Of a stretch of 52,339 nt of DNA, positions 16,812 to 24,802 are shown one piece after another. Position 1 is the first letter of the stretch. Each line of letters begins with the position of its first letter. The DNA is from Kutzneria buriramensis (GTDB taxonomy: Bacteria; Actinomycetota; Actinomycetes; Mycobacteriales; Pseudonocardiaceae). The translations under genes were made by a program, and so were the position numbers. Below the pieces are notes generated by a model. That model had not been told where the DNA came from, searched no databases, and saw only the letters and a list, made by a program, of their open reading frames with translations. The DNA lies in contig NZ_QUNO01000037.1 in NCBI RefSeq assembly GCF_003387475.1, positions 1-52,339 on the forward strand. The letters run 5' to 3'.

Positions 16812-17267
16812 TCAGGAGTCGGCGATGCTGCTGAACAGTGCTGTGGCGCGGGCGATTGCTGCGCGGTCTTCGGCGCTGAGGGCGCGTAGCCGGTCGTCGA
16901 GCCAGGCGTTGCGCTGCGCCCGGGCGGCGCCGGCGAGTTCGTCGCCTTCTGCGGTGGTGCTGAAGAGTACTTTGCGGCCGTCTTCCGGGTCGCGGGTGCG
17001 CACGGCGTAGCCGGCTGAGGTGAGGCGGTTCACGATCTGGCTCATGGAGGCGGGCGAGACCCGGTCGTGCTCGCTGAGTTCGGTGAGCGTCTGCGGTCCG
17101 TGCTTGTGGAGACGGGTGAGCACGGCGAGTGCCGCGTCTCCGAGGCTGCCTTCGGGGCGTTCGCTGCGGAAGCGGCGGTAGAGGCGCCCGACGGCGGAGC
17201 GCACCAGCCCGCCGAGGTCGGCCTCCTGGGCCTCGACGGGCTGTTCCTCCGTTGCGTCCTTCTCCAT
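16812..17267 (-). CDS. MarR family transcriptional regulator
   Basis: A 151-residue MarR-type repressor. The winged helix-turn-helix spans about residues 45-110: LAVLTRLHKHGPQTLTELSE, HDRVSPASMSQIVNRLTSAG and the wing VRTRDPEDGRKVLFSTT. Flanking N- and C-terminal helices form the dimer and ligand pocket. It is divergent from the MFS gene; the 113-base gap contains two copies of TATACCTAAACA, likely its operator. The expected behaviour is repression of itself and the exporter until a small, probably aromatic or toxic, ligand binds. The ligand is unknown. Confidence 0.9.
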   Translation of the reverse strand: MEKDATEEQPVEAQEADLGGLVRSAVGRLYRRFRSERPEGSLGDAALAVLTRLHKHGPQTLTELSEHDRVSPASMSQIVNRLTSAGYAVRTRDPEDGRKVLFSTTAEGDELAGAARAQRNAWLDDRLRALSAEDRAAIARATALFSSIADS

Positions 17268-17277
17268 GGCTCGTTAG

Positions 17278-17310
17278 TATACCTAAACATGTCTTTCTTA
17301 TACCTAAACA
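17278..17310. promoter_or_regulatory. tandem MarR-type operator
   Basis: TATACCTAAACA occurs at 17278-17289 and 17299-17310, exactly 21 bases (two helical turns) apart. The first copy extends to TTAGTATACCTAA, a near-palindrome. AT-rich against a high-GC background and set immediately upstream of the marR start, it could cover both divergent promoters. Confidence 0.7.
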
Positions 17311-17380
17311 AGTGGGTGAGGGCTCCGCGCTCACCGCACGGTGCCCCGTACCGCAAGGCGCGTGGCGAGCCGGAGACGTG

Positions 17381-19129
17381 ATGGGCAACCAGCTGGACCG
17401 GTCACCACGAACGGTGCGGCCCCGCTCCTCGGAGGCCGACCGGTACCGGTGGGTGGCACTGACGAACACCACGATGGCCGTGTTCATGTCGAGCCTGGAC
17501 GGGTCGATCATCCTGATCGCCCTGCCGGCGATCTTCACCGGCATTCATCTGGATCCACTGGCTCCCGCGAACATCGCCTACCTGCTGTGGATGATCATGG
17601 GCTACCGGCTGGTGCAGGCGGTGTTCGTGGTGAGTCTCGGCCGGTTGGGCGACATCCTGGGCCGGGTCAGGATCTACAACCTCGGTTTCGTCGTGTTCAC
17701 GGTGGCCTCGATCCTGCTGTCGCTTGATCCCCTCATGGGTTCGCATGCGGCGTTGTGGCTGATCGGCTGGCGCTTCCTGCAGGCGTTCGGCGGCGCGATG
17801 CTCACGGCGAACTCGGCCGCGATCCTGACCGACGCGTTCCCACGGGAGCGGCGCGGCTTCGCGCTGGGCGTGAACCAGGCCGCGGTCTTCGCCGGGCAGT
17901 TCATCGGGCTGACCGCCGGGGGTCTGCTCGCGGCGTGGGACTGGCGGGCGGTGTTCTGGGTGAACGTGCCGGTCGGCATCGCGGGGACGCTGTGGGCGTA
18001 CTTCCGGCTGCGGGACACGGGGACGCGGCATCCGGCACGGATCGACTGGTGGGGCAACGCCACCTTCGCGGCCGGCCTGAGCGCGATCCTCGTCGCGGTC
18101 ACCTACGGCATCCAGCCCTACAACGGTCAGACGATGGGCTGGTCGAACCCGGCGGTGATCGCGGGGCTCGCCGGCGGCGCGGCATTGCTGGCCGCGTTCG
18201 CGGCGATCGAGCAGAGGGTCGCCGAGCCGCTGTTCCGGCTGCGCCTGTTCCGGATCAGGGAGTTCACGGCCGGCGCCCTCACCGGGTTCATCGCACGGCT
18301 CGCGCAGGGCGGCCTCCAGTTCGTCCTGGTCGTCTGGCTACAGGGCATCTGGCTGCCGCTACACGGTTACGACTACAGCCAGACGCCATTGTGGGCAGGC
18401 ATCTTCCTCCTGCCGCTGACGGCCGGATTCTTCATCGCGGGCCCGCTGTCGGGCATTCTGTCCGACCGGTTCGGGGCGCGCTGGTTCGCCTCCGGCGGCA
18501 TGCTCCTGTTCGCCCTGAGCTTCGTCGGCCTGCTCGTCCTGCCGGTGAGCTTCCCGTACTGGCCGTTCGCCCTGCTGATCGCCCTGAACGGGGTGGGCAT
18601 CGGGATGTACAGCTCGCCGAACTCCTCCTCGATCATGTCCAGCGTCCCGGCCGAGTACCGCGGCGTCGCCTCCGGGATGCGGTCCACCTTCCAGAACTCC
18701 GGCACCTCGCTGTCGATCGCGGTGTTCTCCTCCTTGATGATCGCGGGCCTGGCCAGCGCCCTGCCGCGCACCCTCACAGGCGGCCTCACCCAACACGGCG
18801 TCACCCACCAGGTCGCCGCGCACATCGGCAGCCTCCCGCCGGTCTCGTCCCTGTTCGCGGCCATGCTCGGCGTGAACCCCATCCAGTACCTGCTGTCGCA
18901 GTACGAGGCGTCCTCGCAGTTGACACCGGCGAACAGGGACCTGCTCACCGGGCGCGAGTTCTTCCCGAACCTCATCTCCGGCCCGTTCCACAACGGACTG
19001 GTCATCGTGTTCGCCGTCTCCGCGGCCCTCGGCGTGATCGCCGCGATCGTCTCCCTCCTGCGCGGCGGCAGCAGGCCGCCGGCCGAAGCAGCGGCCGCCG
19101 TGACCCCAGCTGTCCAGGCCCGGCCCTGA
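17381..19129 (+). CDS. MFS drug exporter, DHA2-type (14 TM)
   Basis: A 582-residue major facilitator protein. After a polar N-terminus the first helix reads MAVFMSSLDGSIILIALPAI, the DHA2 motif D1 region; motif A is LGRLGDILGRVRIYN and motif C lies in the AAVFAGQFIGLTAGG helix. About 14 membrane helices fit the proton-driven EmrB/QacA group. The ATG at 17381 is used (a GTG just before it is possible); the much longer open frame upstream runs through the MarR operator and is rejected. It heads a three-gene run with the hydrolase and PEBP genes, likely under the divergent MarR protein. Confidence 0.9.
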   Translation: MGNQLDRSPRTVRPRSSEADRYRWVALTNTTMAVFMSSLDGSIILIALPAIFTGIHLDPLAPANIAYLLWMIMGYRLVQAVFVVSLGRLGDILGRVRIYNLGFVVFTVASILLSLDPLMGSHAALWLIGWRFLQAFGGAMLTANSAAILTDAFPRERRGFALGVNQAAVFAGQFIGLTAGGLLAAWDWRAVFWVNVPVGIAGTLWAYFRLRDTGTRHPARIDWWGNATFAAGLSAILVAVTYGIQPYNGQTMGWSNPAVIAGLAGGAALLAAFAAIEQRVAEPLFRLRLFRIREFTAGALTGFIARLAQGGLQFVLVVWLQGIWLPLHGYDYSQTPLWAGIFLLPLTAGFFIAGPLSGILSDRFGARWFASGGMLLFALSFVGLLVLPVSFPYWPFALLIALNGVGIGMYSSPNSSSIMSSVPAEYRGVASGMRSTFQNSGTSLSIAVFSSLMIAGLASALPRTLTGGLTQHGVTHQVAAHIGSLPPVSSLFAAMLGVNPIQYLLSQYEASSQLTPANRDLLTGREFFPNLISGPFHNGLVIVFAVSAALGVIAAIVSLLRGGSRPPAEAAAAVTPAVQARP

Positions 19130-19166
19130 CCGCATCCCTGCCTGACATCCCGAAGGAGCGCAATCC

Positions 19167-19754
19167 ATGCCGCTGACCACTCTCGACCCCACACCCGCCC
19201 TCGTCGTCATCGACTTGCAGAAGGGGATCGTCTCCGGCTCGGTTGCGCACGTCGCGCCGAACGCGGCAGCCCTGGCGAGAGCATTCCGCGAGTACGACCT
19301 CCCGGTTGTACTGGTCAACGTCACCGGCCGCGCGCCCGGCCGCACCGACGCGAACAGCGGTGCCAGCCACGGCAGCATCGGCACGCTTCCTGCGGGCTGG
19401 GCGGACATCATCGACGAGCTTGAGCCGCAGCCGGGCGATCACCCGATCACGAAGCGACGCCGCAGCGCCTTCCACGACACCGGCCTGGACACCCTGCTGC
19501 GCGACCTGGGCGTCACCCAGATCGTGCTCGCCGGCGTCTCCACCAGTTCCGGCGTCGAATCAACCGCGCGCTCCGGCCACGACCACGGCTACCACGTCGT
19601 TCTCGCCACGGACGCGATGGCCGACCCCGACCCGGACTCCCACTGGCACAGCCTCGAACGCGTCTTCCCCAAGCTCGGCGAGACCGCCACCAGCGTCGAG
19701 ATCATCGACTTCGTCACCCGCCGGTTCCGCGGCTCGGCCCACGCCGTCCGCTGA
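19167..19754 (+). CDS. isochorismatase-family hydrolase lacking the usual catalytic cysteine
   Basis: A 195-residue isochorismatase-fold protein. The catalytic Asp is in PALVVIDLQKGIV near residue 15, and the Lys is in HPITKRRRSAFHDTGLDTLL near residue 95. The position that holds Cys in cysteine hydrolases reads LAGVSTSSGVESTARSG, with Ser residues only. The bacterial subgroup with a GVATSxGVESTAR pattern also lacks this Cys, so this is subgroup-typical and not damage, but hydrolase activity should not be assumed. A GGAG site precedes the ATG. It lies 37 bases after the MFS gene, so it is probably co-transcribed. Confidence 0.82.
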   Translation: MPLTTLDPTPALVVIDLQKGIVSGSVAHVAPNAAALARAFREYDLPVVLVNVTGRAPGRTDANSGASHGSIGTLPAGWADIIDELEPQPGDHPITKRRRSAFHDTGLDTLLRDLGVTQIVLAGVSTSSGVESTARSGHDHGYHVVLATDAMADPDPDSHWHSLERVFPKLGETATSVEIIDFVTRRFRGSAHAVR

Positions 19755-19807
19755 CCGTGGTCCAGCCTCACCGATAGCCAGATTCACAGTGAGAAGGAGT
19801 TGAAGTC

Positions 19808-20374
19808 GTGCCCGCAAATCCTCTCGGTGTCGCACTGCGTAACCGGCGCGCCGGTCACCACACCCTCGTCTGGGCCCGCCCCGACCTGCAGGCCCCGGAG
19901 AACTTCACCCTGACCAGCCCCGCCTTCGATCACGGGGCTGCCATACCGGAAAAGCACCGCGGCAGGCTGTTCGGCCCGAACATCTCGCCCGCCCTCGACT
20001 GGACGCAGCCGCCGGCCGGCACCGTTGAGCTCGTGCTCATCGTGCAAGATCCCGACGTCCCTTTCGGGAAGCCTGCCACCCATGCGCTTACGCTGGGCAT
20101 CGCCCCCTCGCTGGGCGGCATCCCAGAGAACGCCCTGGCCAACCCCAGCCCGATTCCGGGCATCCGGCACGGGAAAGGCCCGCTCGGCCATCGTGGCTGG
20201 GCCGGCCCCATGCCGATCCGATCACACGGACCCCACGCCTATGCCTTCCAGCTCTTCGCCCTCGACCAGGCCCCCGGGCTGCCGGCTGGCTTCGCTTTAG
20301 ACGAGGCGATCGCCGCCATCGCGGGCCACACCATCGGCCGCGCCCGGCTGGACGGAACATACGAAATCCGCTAG
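19808..20374 (+). CDS. YbhB/YbcL family (phosphatidylethanolamine-binding-like) protein
   Basis: A 188-residue PEBP-family protein. Family signatures are FTLTSPAFDHGAAIPEKHRG, the ISPALDWTQPPAGTVELVLI strand, VQDPDVPFGKPATHALTLGI with the pocket Asp and His, and YRGPxPP-like GWAGPMPIRSHGPHAYAFQL. There is no signal peptide. Start GTG 19808 has an AAGGAG site 9 bases upstream. Bacterial PEBPs have ill-defined roles (ligand binding, possible kinase inhibition). It ends the MarR-linked operon. The IS copy 2 begins about 105 bases downstream. Confidence 0.85.
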   Translation: MPANPLGVALRNRRAGHHTLVWARPDLQAPENFTLTSPAFDHGAAIPEKHRGRLFGPNISPALDWTQPPAGTVELVLIVQDPDVPFGKPATHALTLGIAPSLGGIPENALANPSPIPGIRHGKGPLGHRGWAGPMPIRSHGPHAYAFQLFALDQAPGLPAGFALDEAIAAIAGHTIGRARLDGTYEIR

Positions 20375-20479
20375 CACCCCAGAACGAGCCTGTACCGTCA
20401 AAGGTTCCGCCGCAGACCACAGGCCGGCATGCTTACCGTGGCAACGCAAGTGAATTCACTCAAGTAACCGCTGAGATCG

Positions 20480-21594
20480 ACCTCGCCGTCTCCAACGCCT
20501 TCGCCGCGCTACGGCTACTACGCATGACCGACCGCGAGAAGGACGTCGAGATCCTTGCCTTACGCCATCAACTCACGGTCATGCACAGACAACTCGGCTA
20601 CCACCGGCCACGACTGCGGCCCGAGGACAGGGCGTTGCTCACAGCCCTGCTCGCGCCCCTGGCCCGCGTGACGCTACGCCGGCTCCCGTTGCTGGTCAGC
20701 CCCGACACGGTGCTGCGGTGGCATCGGGATCTGGTGAAACGCCGCCACGCTCGTGCAAGCAAGCGCCGCAGGCTGGGCGTCCACGCACGGTCGCTTCCAT
20801 CCGCCGCCTCGTCCTGCGCCTGGCAACCGCGAACCCCTCCTGGGGCTACCGGCGCATCCACGGCGAACTGGCCCTCCTCGGCATCGCGATTGCCGCCTCC
20901 ACCGTGTGGGAGATCCTCAAGACCAAGGGCATCGACCCCGCCCCACACCGGGCAACCACCACATGGGCGGCCTTCCTACGCTCCCAGGCCGACGCGATCC
21001 TGGCCATGGACTTCATCGAGACCATCACCCTCACCGGGCAACGCCAGTACATCCTCGCCGCCATACACCACAGTGGCCGGCGCGTCCGGATTCTCGGCAC
21101 CACCGCGCACCCCACCCACACCTGGGTAACGCAGGCCGTTCGCAACCTGATCATGGATCTCGAGGACGCAGGACGCGCCGCACGGCTCCGATTCCTCGTC
21201 CGCGACCGCGACGCCAAATACCCTGCGCTAATCGGCGAGATCCTCAGTGCTGCAGGGATCGCCACGGTGCTGACCGGTGTCCGGATGCCCCGCATGAACG
21301 CGATCACCGAACGCTGGGTCAAGGCACTCCGCACCGAACTCCTGGACCGCGCGCTGATCTGGAACCAGACCCACCTCCGGCACGCGCTCCGCGAGTACGA
21401 GCGGCACTACAACCAGCACCGAACCCACCGCTCACTCGCTGCTGCGGCACCCCTGCGAGCCCGGCCCCAGTCCCTTGAGCACGACCGGATCGAACGCCTC
21501 ACCGTACGCCGGCGAGACCGCCTCGGCGGAGTCCTCCATGCGTATCGACATGCCGCTTGACCCGCGTGGACGGGTTTTTCGGCACGCACAAGGT
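20480..21594 (+). mobile_element. IS copy 2: nearly full-length integrase-core insertion sequence
   Basis: Homology to IS copy 1 runs from 20480 (ACCTCGCCGTCTCC) to 21594 (GGCACGCACAA). It carries one transposase reading frame broken by a frameshift. The right end abuts a truncated IS5-type transposase gene, just as copy 1 abuts an IS256 gene. I could not find convincing terminal inverted repeats or target duplications; the left end is least certain. Confidence 0.75.
20524..21560 (+). pseudogene. integrase-core (DDE) transposase with a frameshift
   Basis: The first frame, from ATG 20524, encodes MTDREKDVEILALRHQLTVM to WHRDLVKRRHARASKRR (N-terminal helix-turn-helix part). The second frame picks up at GRPRTVASIRRLVLRLATAN and PSWGYRRIHGELALLG, then the catalytic domain: Asp in LAMDFIETI, Asp in RFLVRDRDAKY and Glu in MNAITERWVKALRTELLDR, ending RRDRLGGVLHAYRHAA. 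A single shift of -1 near 20760 would rejoin the halves. No standard slippery heptamer is present there, so I treat it as an inactivating mutation; programmed frameshifting is less likely. Confidence 0.75.
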
Positions 21595-21708
21595 CAGGGC
21601 TCTGGTGCGGATGCGAGTGCCGCGTCGGTGGCGTTCGGCCCGCAGCAGTCGGCCGAGGTAGCGGGCCAGGTCGTGGTGGACGTCGAGTGTGGCTCGATAG
21701 GTGATCAC
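21595..21708 (-). pseudogene. IS5-type transposase N-terminal fragment
   Basis: From GTG 21708 the minus strand reads MITYRATLDVHHDLARYLGR followed by LLRAERHRRGTRIRTRALT, the usual N-terminus of a common actinobacterial IS5-like transposase (TYRAxLDVPxELxRxVxxLLAAERRRRGT). Homology stops exactly at the right end of IS copy 2. The rest of the element is absent. Confidence 0.65.
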
Positions 21709-21901
21709 GGGGAGCCTTCTGGTTCGGACTTGATCTTCGCAAATCCAGTCCTACCAAGGACTCCCCGGCCTTCTGCCAGGGTCTTTAGCCCATTGACGAT
21801 CTATCTGCCTGTCAGGCTCGGGTCCGTCTGCTTAGCTCTCGACGTACGGATCTTGGTGAGATCACCACAATGTAGGTTCAACACACATCCCTGCTCCAGT
21901 T

Positions 21902-22012
21902 CTGCTCCAGACGATCCAGTGTGAAGCGCCCGCCGACGGTCCCGACGATGTGCCGGTCCGACGCCACCGGTTACTGGACGGCCTGATCAAGGAATACAGG
22001 TCAGCCGCCTGA
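21902..22012 (+). pseudogene. C-terminal scrap of an integrase-core transposase
   Basis: The frame ending at TGA 22012 reads VPVRRHRLLDGLIKEYRSAA, which resembles the conserved tail (RRRPVLGGLINEYRRAA) of the transposase family whose N-terminal part is seen at 51590. Nothing else of that element remains. The 21709-21901 stretch next to it shows no recognisable gene. Confidence 0.5.
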
Positions 22013-22194
22013 ACATGGGCAGCATCACCGCTACTCGACGGATCGCATCCCATCTGGGGCGGTACACCATTGGCCTGTGGTTCCCGGACGATCGGGGCCA
22101 CGGTGTGTAGAGGAGTTCTGTACTCTCAGGAACCGGCGGGGGCGCGTGCTGCGTCGATCGCGCGGATGGCCTTGGACCAAGCGGGGGGCGTGGC

Positions 22195-22302
22195 ATGGCA
22201 CGGGTAGATCTGGTCAGCGGGTTCTCCGACGATCCGGACGTGATCCGGGCGGTGACCGAGCGCGCGCCGGTCGTGAGGCCCATCCGGGACTCGCTGGCGT
22301 AG
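22195..22302 (+). CDS. 35-residue ORF ending in an ImmA-like tail
   Basis: ATG 22195 to TAG 22302 encodes MARVDLVSGFSDDPDVIRAV then TERAPVVRPIRDSLA. A run of G residues upstream could serve as ribosome site. The last residues (VVRPIRDSLA) closely match the C-terminus (VTRRIRDSLA) of the ImmA/IrrE-type protein ending at 50339, and 21 bases including the stop codon are identical. The most likely reading is that this is the remnant 3' end of an ImmA-like gene that once preceded the MAB_1171c-type gene starting 3 bases later. It may still be translated. Confidence 0.45.
   Translation: MARVDLVSGFSDDPDVIRAVTERAPVVRPIRDSLA
22282..22302 (+). repeat. 21-base direct repeat, left copy (pairs with 50319-50339)
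   Basis: The 21 bases starting ATCCGGGACTCGC and ending in the TAG stop are identical to 50319-50339, same orientation, about 28 kb away. They bracket the biosynthetic region. Conserved coding for IRDSLA plus codon bias could explain some but perhaps not all of the identity. Confidence 0.6.
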
Positions 22303-22304
22303 CG

Positions 22305-23456
22305 GTGCTGGAGGACCTGGTCTTCGGCTGCTGCGCTGCCATGTGGTGGCTCGCCGTCGCCTTCATGCTGCCCAGCTGGCGGGAGAAGGCCGACGACCCG
22401 GCGTTTCGCGGCCTGCTCTTCGTCTTCATCTGCAAGGCGATCGCGCTCACGCTGGCAAACTCGCACGTCCTGGCCGCCATCGACCACGGGCTCGGTGTAC
22501 CCAACATCGCCATCCTCCTGCAACACCTCACCGGAGGGGTGGCGTTCACCGCGGCCGTGCTGGTGGTGCTGGTGCACTGGTCATTCCCACCCGACAAAGC
22601 CCGCCGGGCAGCGCAAATCCGTGTCGTCGCCGGCGTCGCTGCCGCGTTTGTGCTGGTAGCATTGTGGTTGCTCACCGACACCAATGTGAGCGGGCGGCTG
22701 ACGCACTATCTGGTGGCCAACGCCGACCGGCCGAGCGGTGCCGCCTATCTGCTCGTGTACACCGCAATGTTCAGCCTGGGACTGGTGGAGATCGTGCGGA
22801 TCTGCTGGCGGTACACCCCCAGCACGCAGAGCCACACGCTGCGGATCGGGCTGCGCCTGACGGCCGTCGGGTCGGTGATCTACCTCGTCCATCCATTGAA
22901 CCGGGCGGCTTCGCTCGTGGCGGACGCGGTGGACCTGAACCCGCTGTCCTGGGAGACCGTCTCGCTGGCGGCGATCGGCGTGGGAACCGTGCTGATCGTC
23001 ATCGGGCTGCCGTTTCCGTTGTGGCACAGGCGGGTGGCCGCGCTGGCGGGGTGGCTGCAGAGTTATAGGGTGTACCGGAAGATCCGACCCTTGTGGCGGG
23101 CGTTGTACGAGGCGGTGCCAGAGATCGCGTTGGAGTCGCCGGGGTCGAGGCTCGGGGACGCGCACTACCACCTGTACCGGACGGTGATCGAGATCCGGGA
23201 CGGGTGGCGGATCGTCCGGCAGGACCTGGATCCGGACATCGCCCGGCGGGCGGAGGAGCAGGGCAGGGCGGCGGGGTGTGAGGGGCTGGAGTTGCGGGCG
23301 TTCGTCGAGGCCCGTCAGCTGAAGGCGGCGTTGGCGGCGCGCAGGGACGGCCGGCGCACGGAGGCCGCAGAGGTGCCGGAGGCCTATCTGAGCGAGAGTT
23401 TCTCGAGCGAGGTCGCCTGGCTGACTCGGCTGGCAGAGGCGTTCACGCGGGCCTAG
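22305..23456 (+). CDS. MAB_1171c-type (DUF6545) multi-pass membrane protein
   Basis: A 383-residue protein starting GTG 22305. About seven transmembrane helices fill residues 1-245 (FGCCAAMWWLAVAFMLPSWR, LLFVFICKAIALTLANSHVL, VAFTAAVLVVLVHWSFP and so on). A cytoplasmic C-terminal domain of about 135 residues follows, with the family signature LWRALYEAVPEIALESPGSR and LYRTVIEIRDGWRIVRQDLD. Such proteins are annotated as putative transporters and commonly follow an XRE regulator and an ImmA-like protein in actinomycetes. Here those partners are missing next to it and appear instead at 49.4-50.3 kb. The longer open frame upstream (from 22077) has no family similarity and is not used. Its end overlaps the convergent HAD gene by 14 bases. 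Confidence 0.8.
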   Translation: MLEDLVFGCCAAMWWLAVAFMLPSWREKADDPAFRGLLFVFICKAIALTLANSHVLAAIDHGLGVPNIAILLQHLTGGVAFTAAVLVVLVHWSFPPDKARRAAQIRVVAGVAAAFVLVALWLLTDTNVSGRLTHYLVANADRPSGAAYLLVYTAMFSLGLVEIVRICWRYTPSTQSHTLRIGLRLTAVGSVIYLVHPLNRAASLVADAVDLNPLSWETVSLAAIGVGTVLIVIGLPFPLWHRRVAALAGWLQSYRVYRKIRPLWRALYEAVPEIALESPGSRLGDAHYHLYRTVIEIRDGWRIVRQDLDPDIARRAEEQGRAAGCEGLELRAFVEARQLKAALAARRDGRRTEAAEVPEAYLSESFSSEVAWLTRLAEAFTRA

Positions 23457-24102
23457 CGGCCGCCTCGACCGCCTCAGTCAGGCTGTCCACGATGTGTCCC
23501 CGCAGCTCGTCGAAATGGCCCCGAGCATGCAGCGCGTCAGCGCCCGCGTGGTACAGCCGGAACTGCGTCCCGCACTCCCGCGCCGCGGCGGCGTCATCGG
23601 CGCTGTCCCCCACCAGCAACACCGCCGACGGGTTGACTCCCAACTTCCCGAGTTGTCGCCGCAGGTGCGGAGCCTTGTACCCGCGCTCCGTACCCTGCAA
23701 CCCGTCCACCGCCGCGAAGAACCCGCCGATCCCGGCCTTGTCCACCAGTAGCAAGAGTTCCTCGTGCGGGTACATGGACAGCAGCGACTGCGTCCGCCCG
23801 GTCCCCTGCCACCGCCGCAAGGCATCAACCGCGTCGCTGGTCAGCGGAATTGAGTCCCGCCGCCGCACATAGGCATCCTGGAAGTGTCGGGCCAGCACCT
23901 CCTGCTCAGCGTCGGACAGCTCCCGCCCGGCCAGCCGGTTGTAGAACAACGGAATCGGCTGCGTGTGGTGCCGTTGGTACCGTTCCCGGGTCACTGCCGG
24001 CAGTCCGGCCGCCACGAACGCCTCGATAGTCGCCTCGATCAGCGCCACGCTGTCGCCGAACAGGGTGCCGTTCCAGTCCCAGACGATGTGTTCGATCCTC
24101 AT
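23443..24102 (-). CDS. HAD-superfamily phosphatase
   Basis: A 219-residue haloacid-dehalogenase-like hydrolase. Motif I is VWDWNGTLFGD at about residues 7-17 (nucleophile Asp, with Trp-Asn where many have Asp-x-D-G-T), motif II is LLSMYPHEEL, motif III Lys is in GYKAPHLRR, and motif IV is VLLVGDSADDAAAARECG. It resembles the phosphoglycolate phosphatase class. ATG 24102 overlaps the stop of the preceding histidine phosphatase gene (ATGA). It is the last gene of the long minus-strand chain of the putative cluster, probably removing a phosphate from a pathway intermediate. Confidence 0.85.
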   Translation of the reverse strand: MRIEHIVWDWNGTLFGDSVALIEATIEAFVAAGLPAVTRERYQRHHTQPIPLFYNRLAGRELSDAEQEVLARHFQDAYVRRRDSIPLTSDAVDALRRWQGTGRTQSLLSMYPHEELLLLVDKAGIGGFFAAVDGLQGTERGYKAPHLRRQLGKLGVNPSAVLLVGDSADDAAAARECGTQFRLYHAGADALHARGHFDELRGHIVDSLTEAVEAAARPA

Positions 24103-24743
24103 ACCGACTCCCCCGCCATTGCGACCGCGTGATCCGGGTCGGCGCGCCACGCAGCCGGCAGGTGTGACACGTCCCCCAACGCCTTCAGCACGGCACGGCC
24201 CCCTTCGAGTTGCACCCTCGATACCGACCCGACCGAGACAACGCCGATGTCCCGGTACCGCCCCGGCGCGAGCCCCAGGAAGTATGCCAGCACCAACCGA
24301 ACCGGCGCCTTGTGCGTGACGACGGCGACCTTCGATCCGCCGAGCGCGACGTCTCGCACGGCCGCGACGGCACGAGCCATGACCTCCAGCCCGGTCTCAC
24401 CGCCGGGCGGACTGAACAGCGCCGGATCTCCTTCCCACCGTGCGAGCAGGCCCGAATCCACATCCGCCCGCAGCCGGTCCTCCCACTGACCGAAGTGGAG
24501 CTCCCGCAGCCGGTCGTCCACGGTCACGGCCGCCCCGAGCCGCTCGGCCAGTACCGACGCCGTGCCCACGGCCCGCCGCGCCGGGCTGCAGACGATGGCG
24601 GAAACCCGCTGCAGCGCGGGGTTCTCCGCCACGCACTCCGCCATCCGCCACCCGACATCGGTCAGGTCCCCCTCGTGCGAGCCGCAGAACCGTCCCCGCA
24701 CGGTGCATTTCGTCTGGCCGTGCCTAATCAGCACGACGTCCAT
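24099..24743 (-). CDS. histidine phosphatase (phosphoglycerate mutase-like) family protein
   Basis: A 214-residue histidine phosphatase. The phospho-acceptor motif is VVLIRHGQTKCTVRGRFCGS with RHG at residues 7-9; the proton-donor Glu is in LRELHFGQWEDR; the second catalytic His is in VAVVTHKAPVRL. The fold matches CobC/RNase H-like alpha-ribazole phosphatases as well as general sugar phosphatases. ATG 24743 has a GGGGAG site. It lies between an MTA phosphorylase-like gene and the HAD gene, giving the cluster two phosphatases. Confidence 0.86.
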   Translation of the reverse strand: MDVVLIRHGQTKCTVRGRFCGSHEGDLTDVGWRMAECVAENPALQRVSAIVCSPARRAVGTASVLAERLGAAVTVDDRLRELHFGQWEDRLRADVDSGLLARWEGDPALFSPPGGETGLEVMARAVAAVRDVALGGSKVAVVTHKAPVRLVLAYFLGLAPGRYRDIGVVSVGSVSRVQLEGGRAVLKALGDVSHLPAAWRADPDHAVAMAGESV

Positions 24744-24802
24744 CGCTTCTCCCCTCCACGACGGCCCGTGCCGGCGTCGAAGCGCCGGCACGGGCCGGGA
24801 CA

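Noticed and set aside
17129-17380. N-terminal extension of the MFS gene through the MarR region
   Set aside because: It would translate the MarR operator and antisense of marR; the ATG at 17381 begins a normal MFS N-terminus.
20524-21560. Programmed frameshifting in IS copy 2
   Set aside because: No slippery heptamer or following stem is visible at the shift near 20760; copy 1 is also damaged, so mutation is simpler.
22077-22304. N-terminal extension of the MAB_1171c-type gene
   Set aside because: The extension has no hydrophobic or family-like sequence, overlaps the ImmA-like tail ORF, and homologues start near the first membrane helix.
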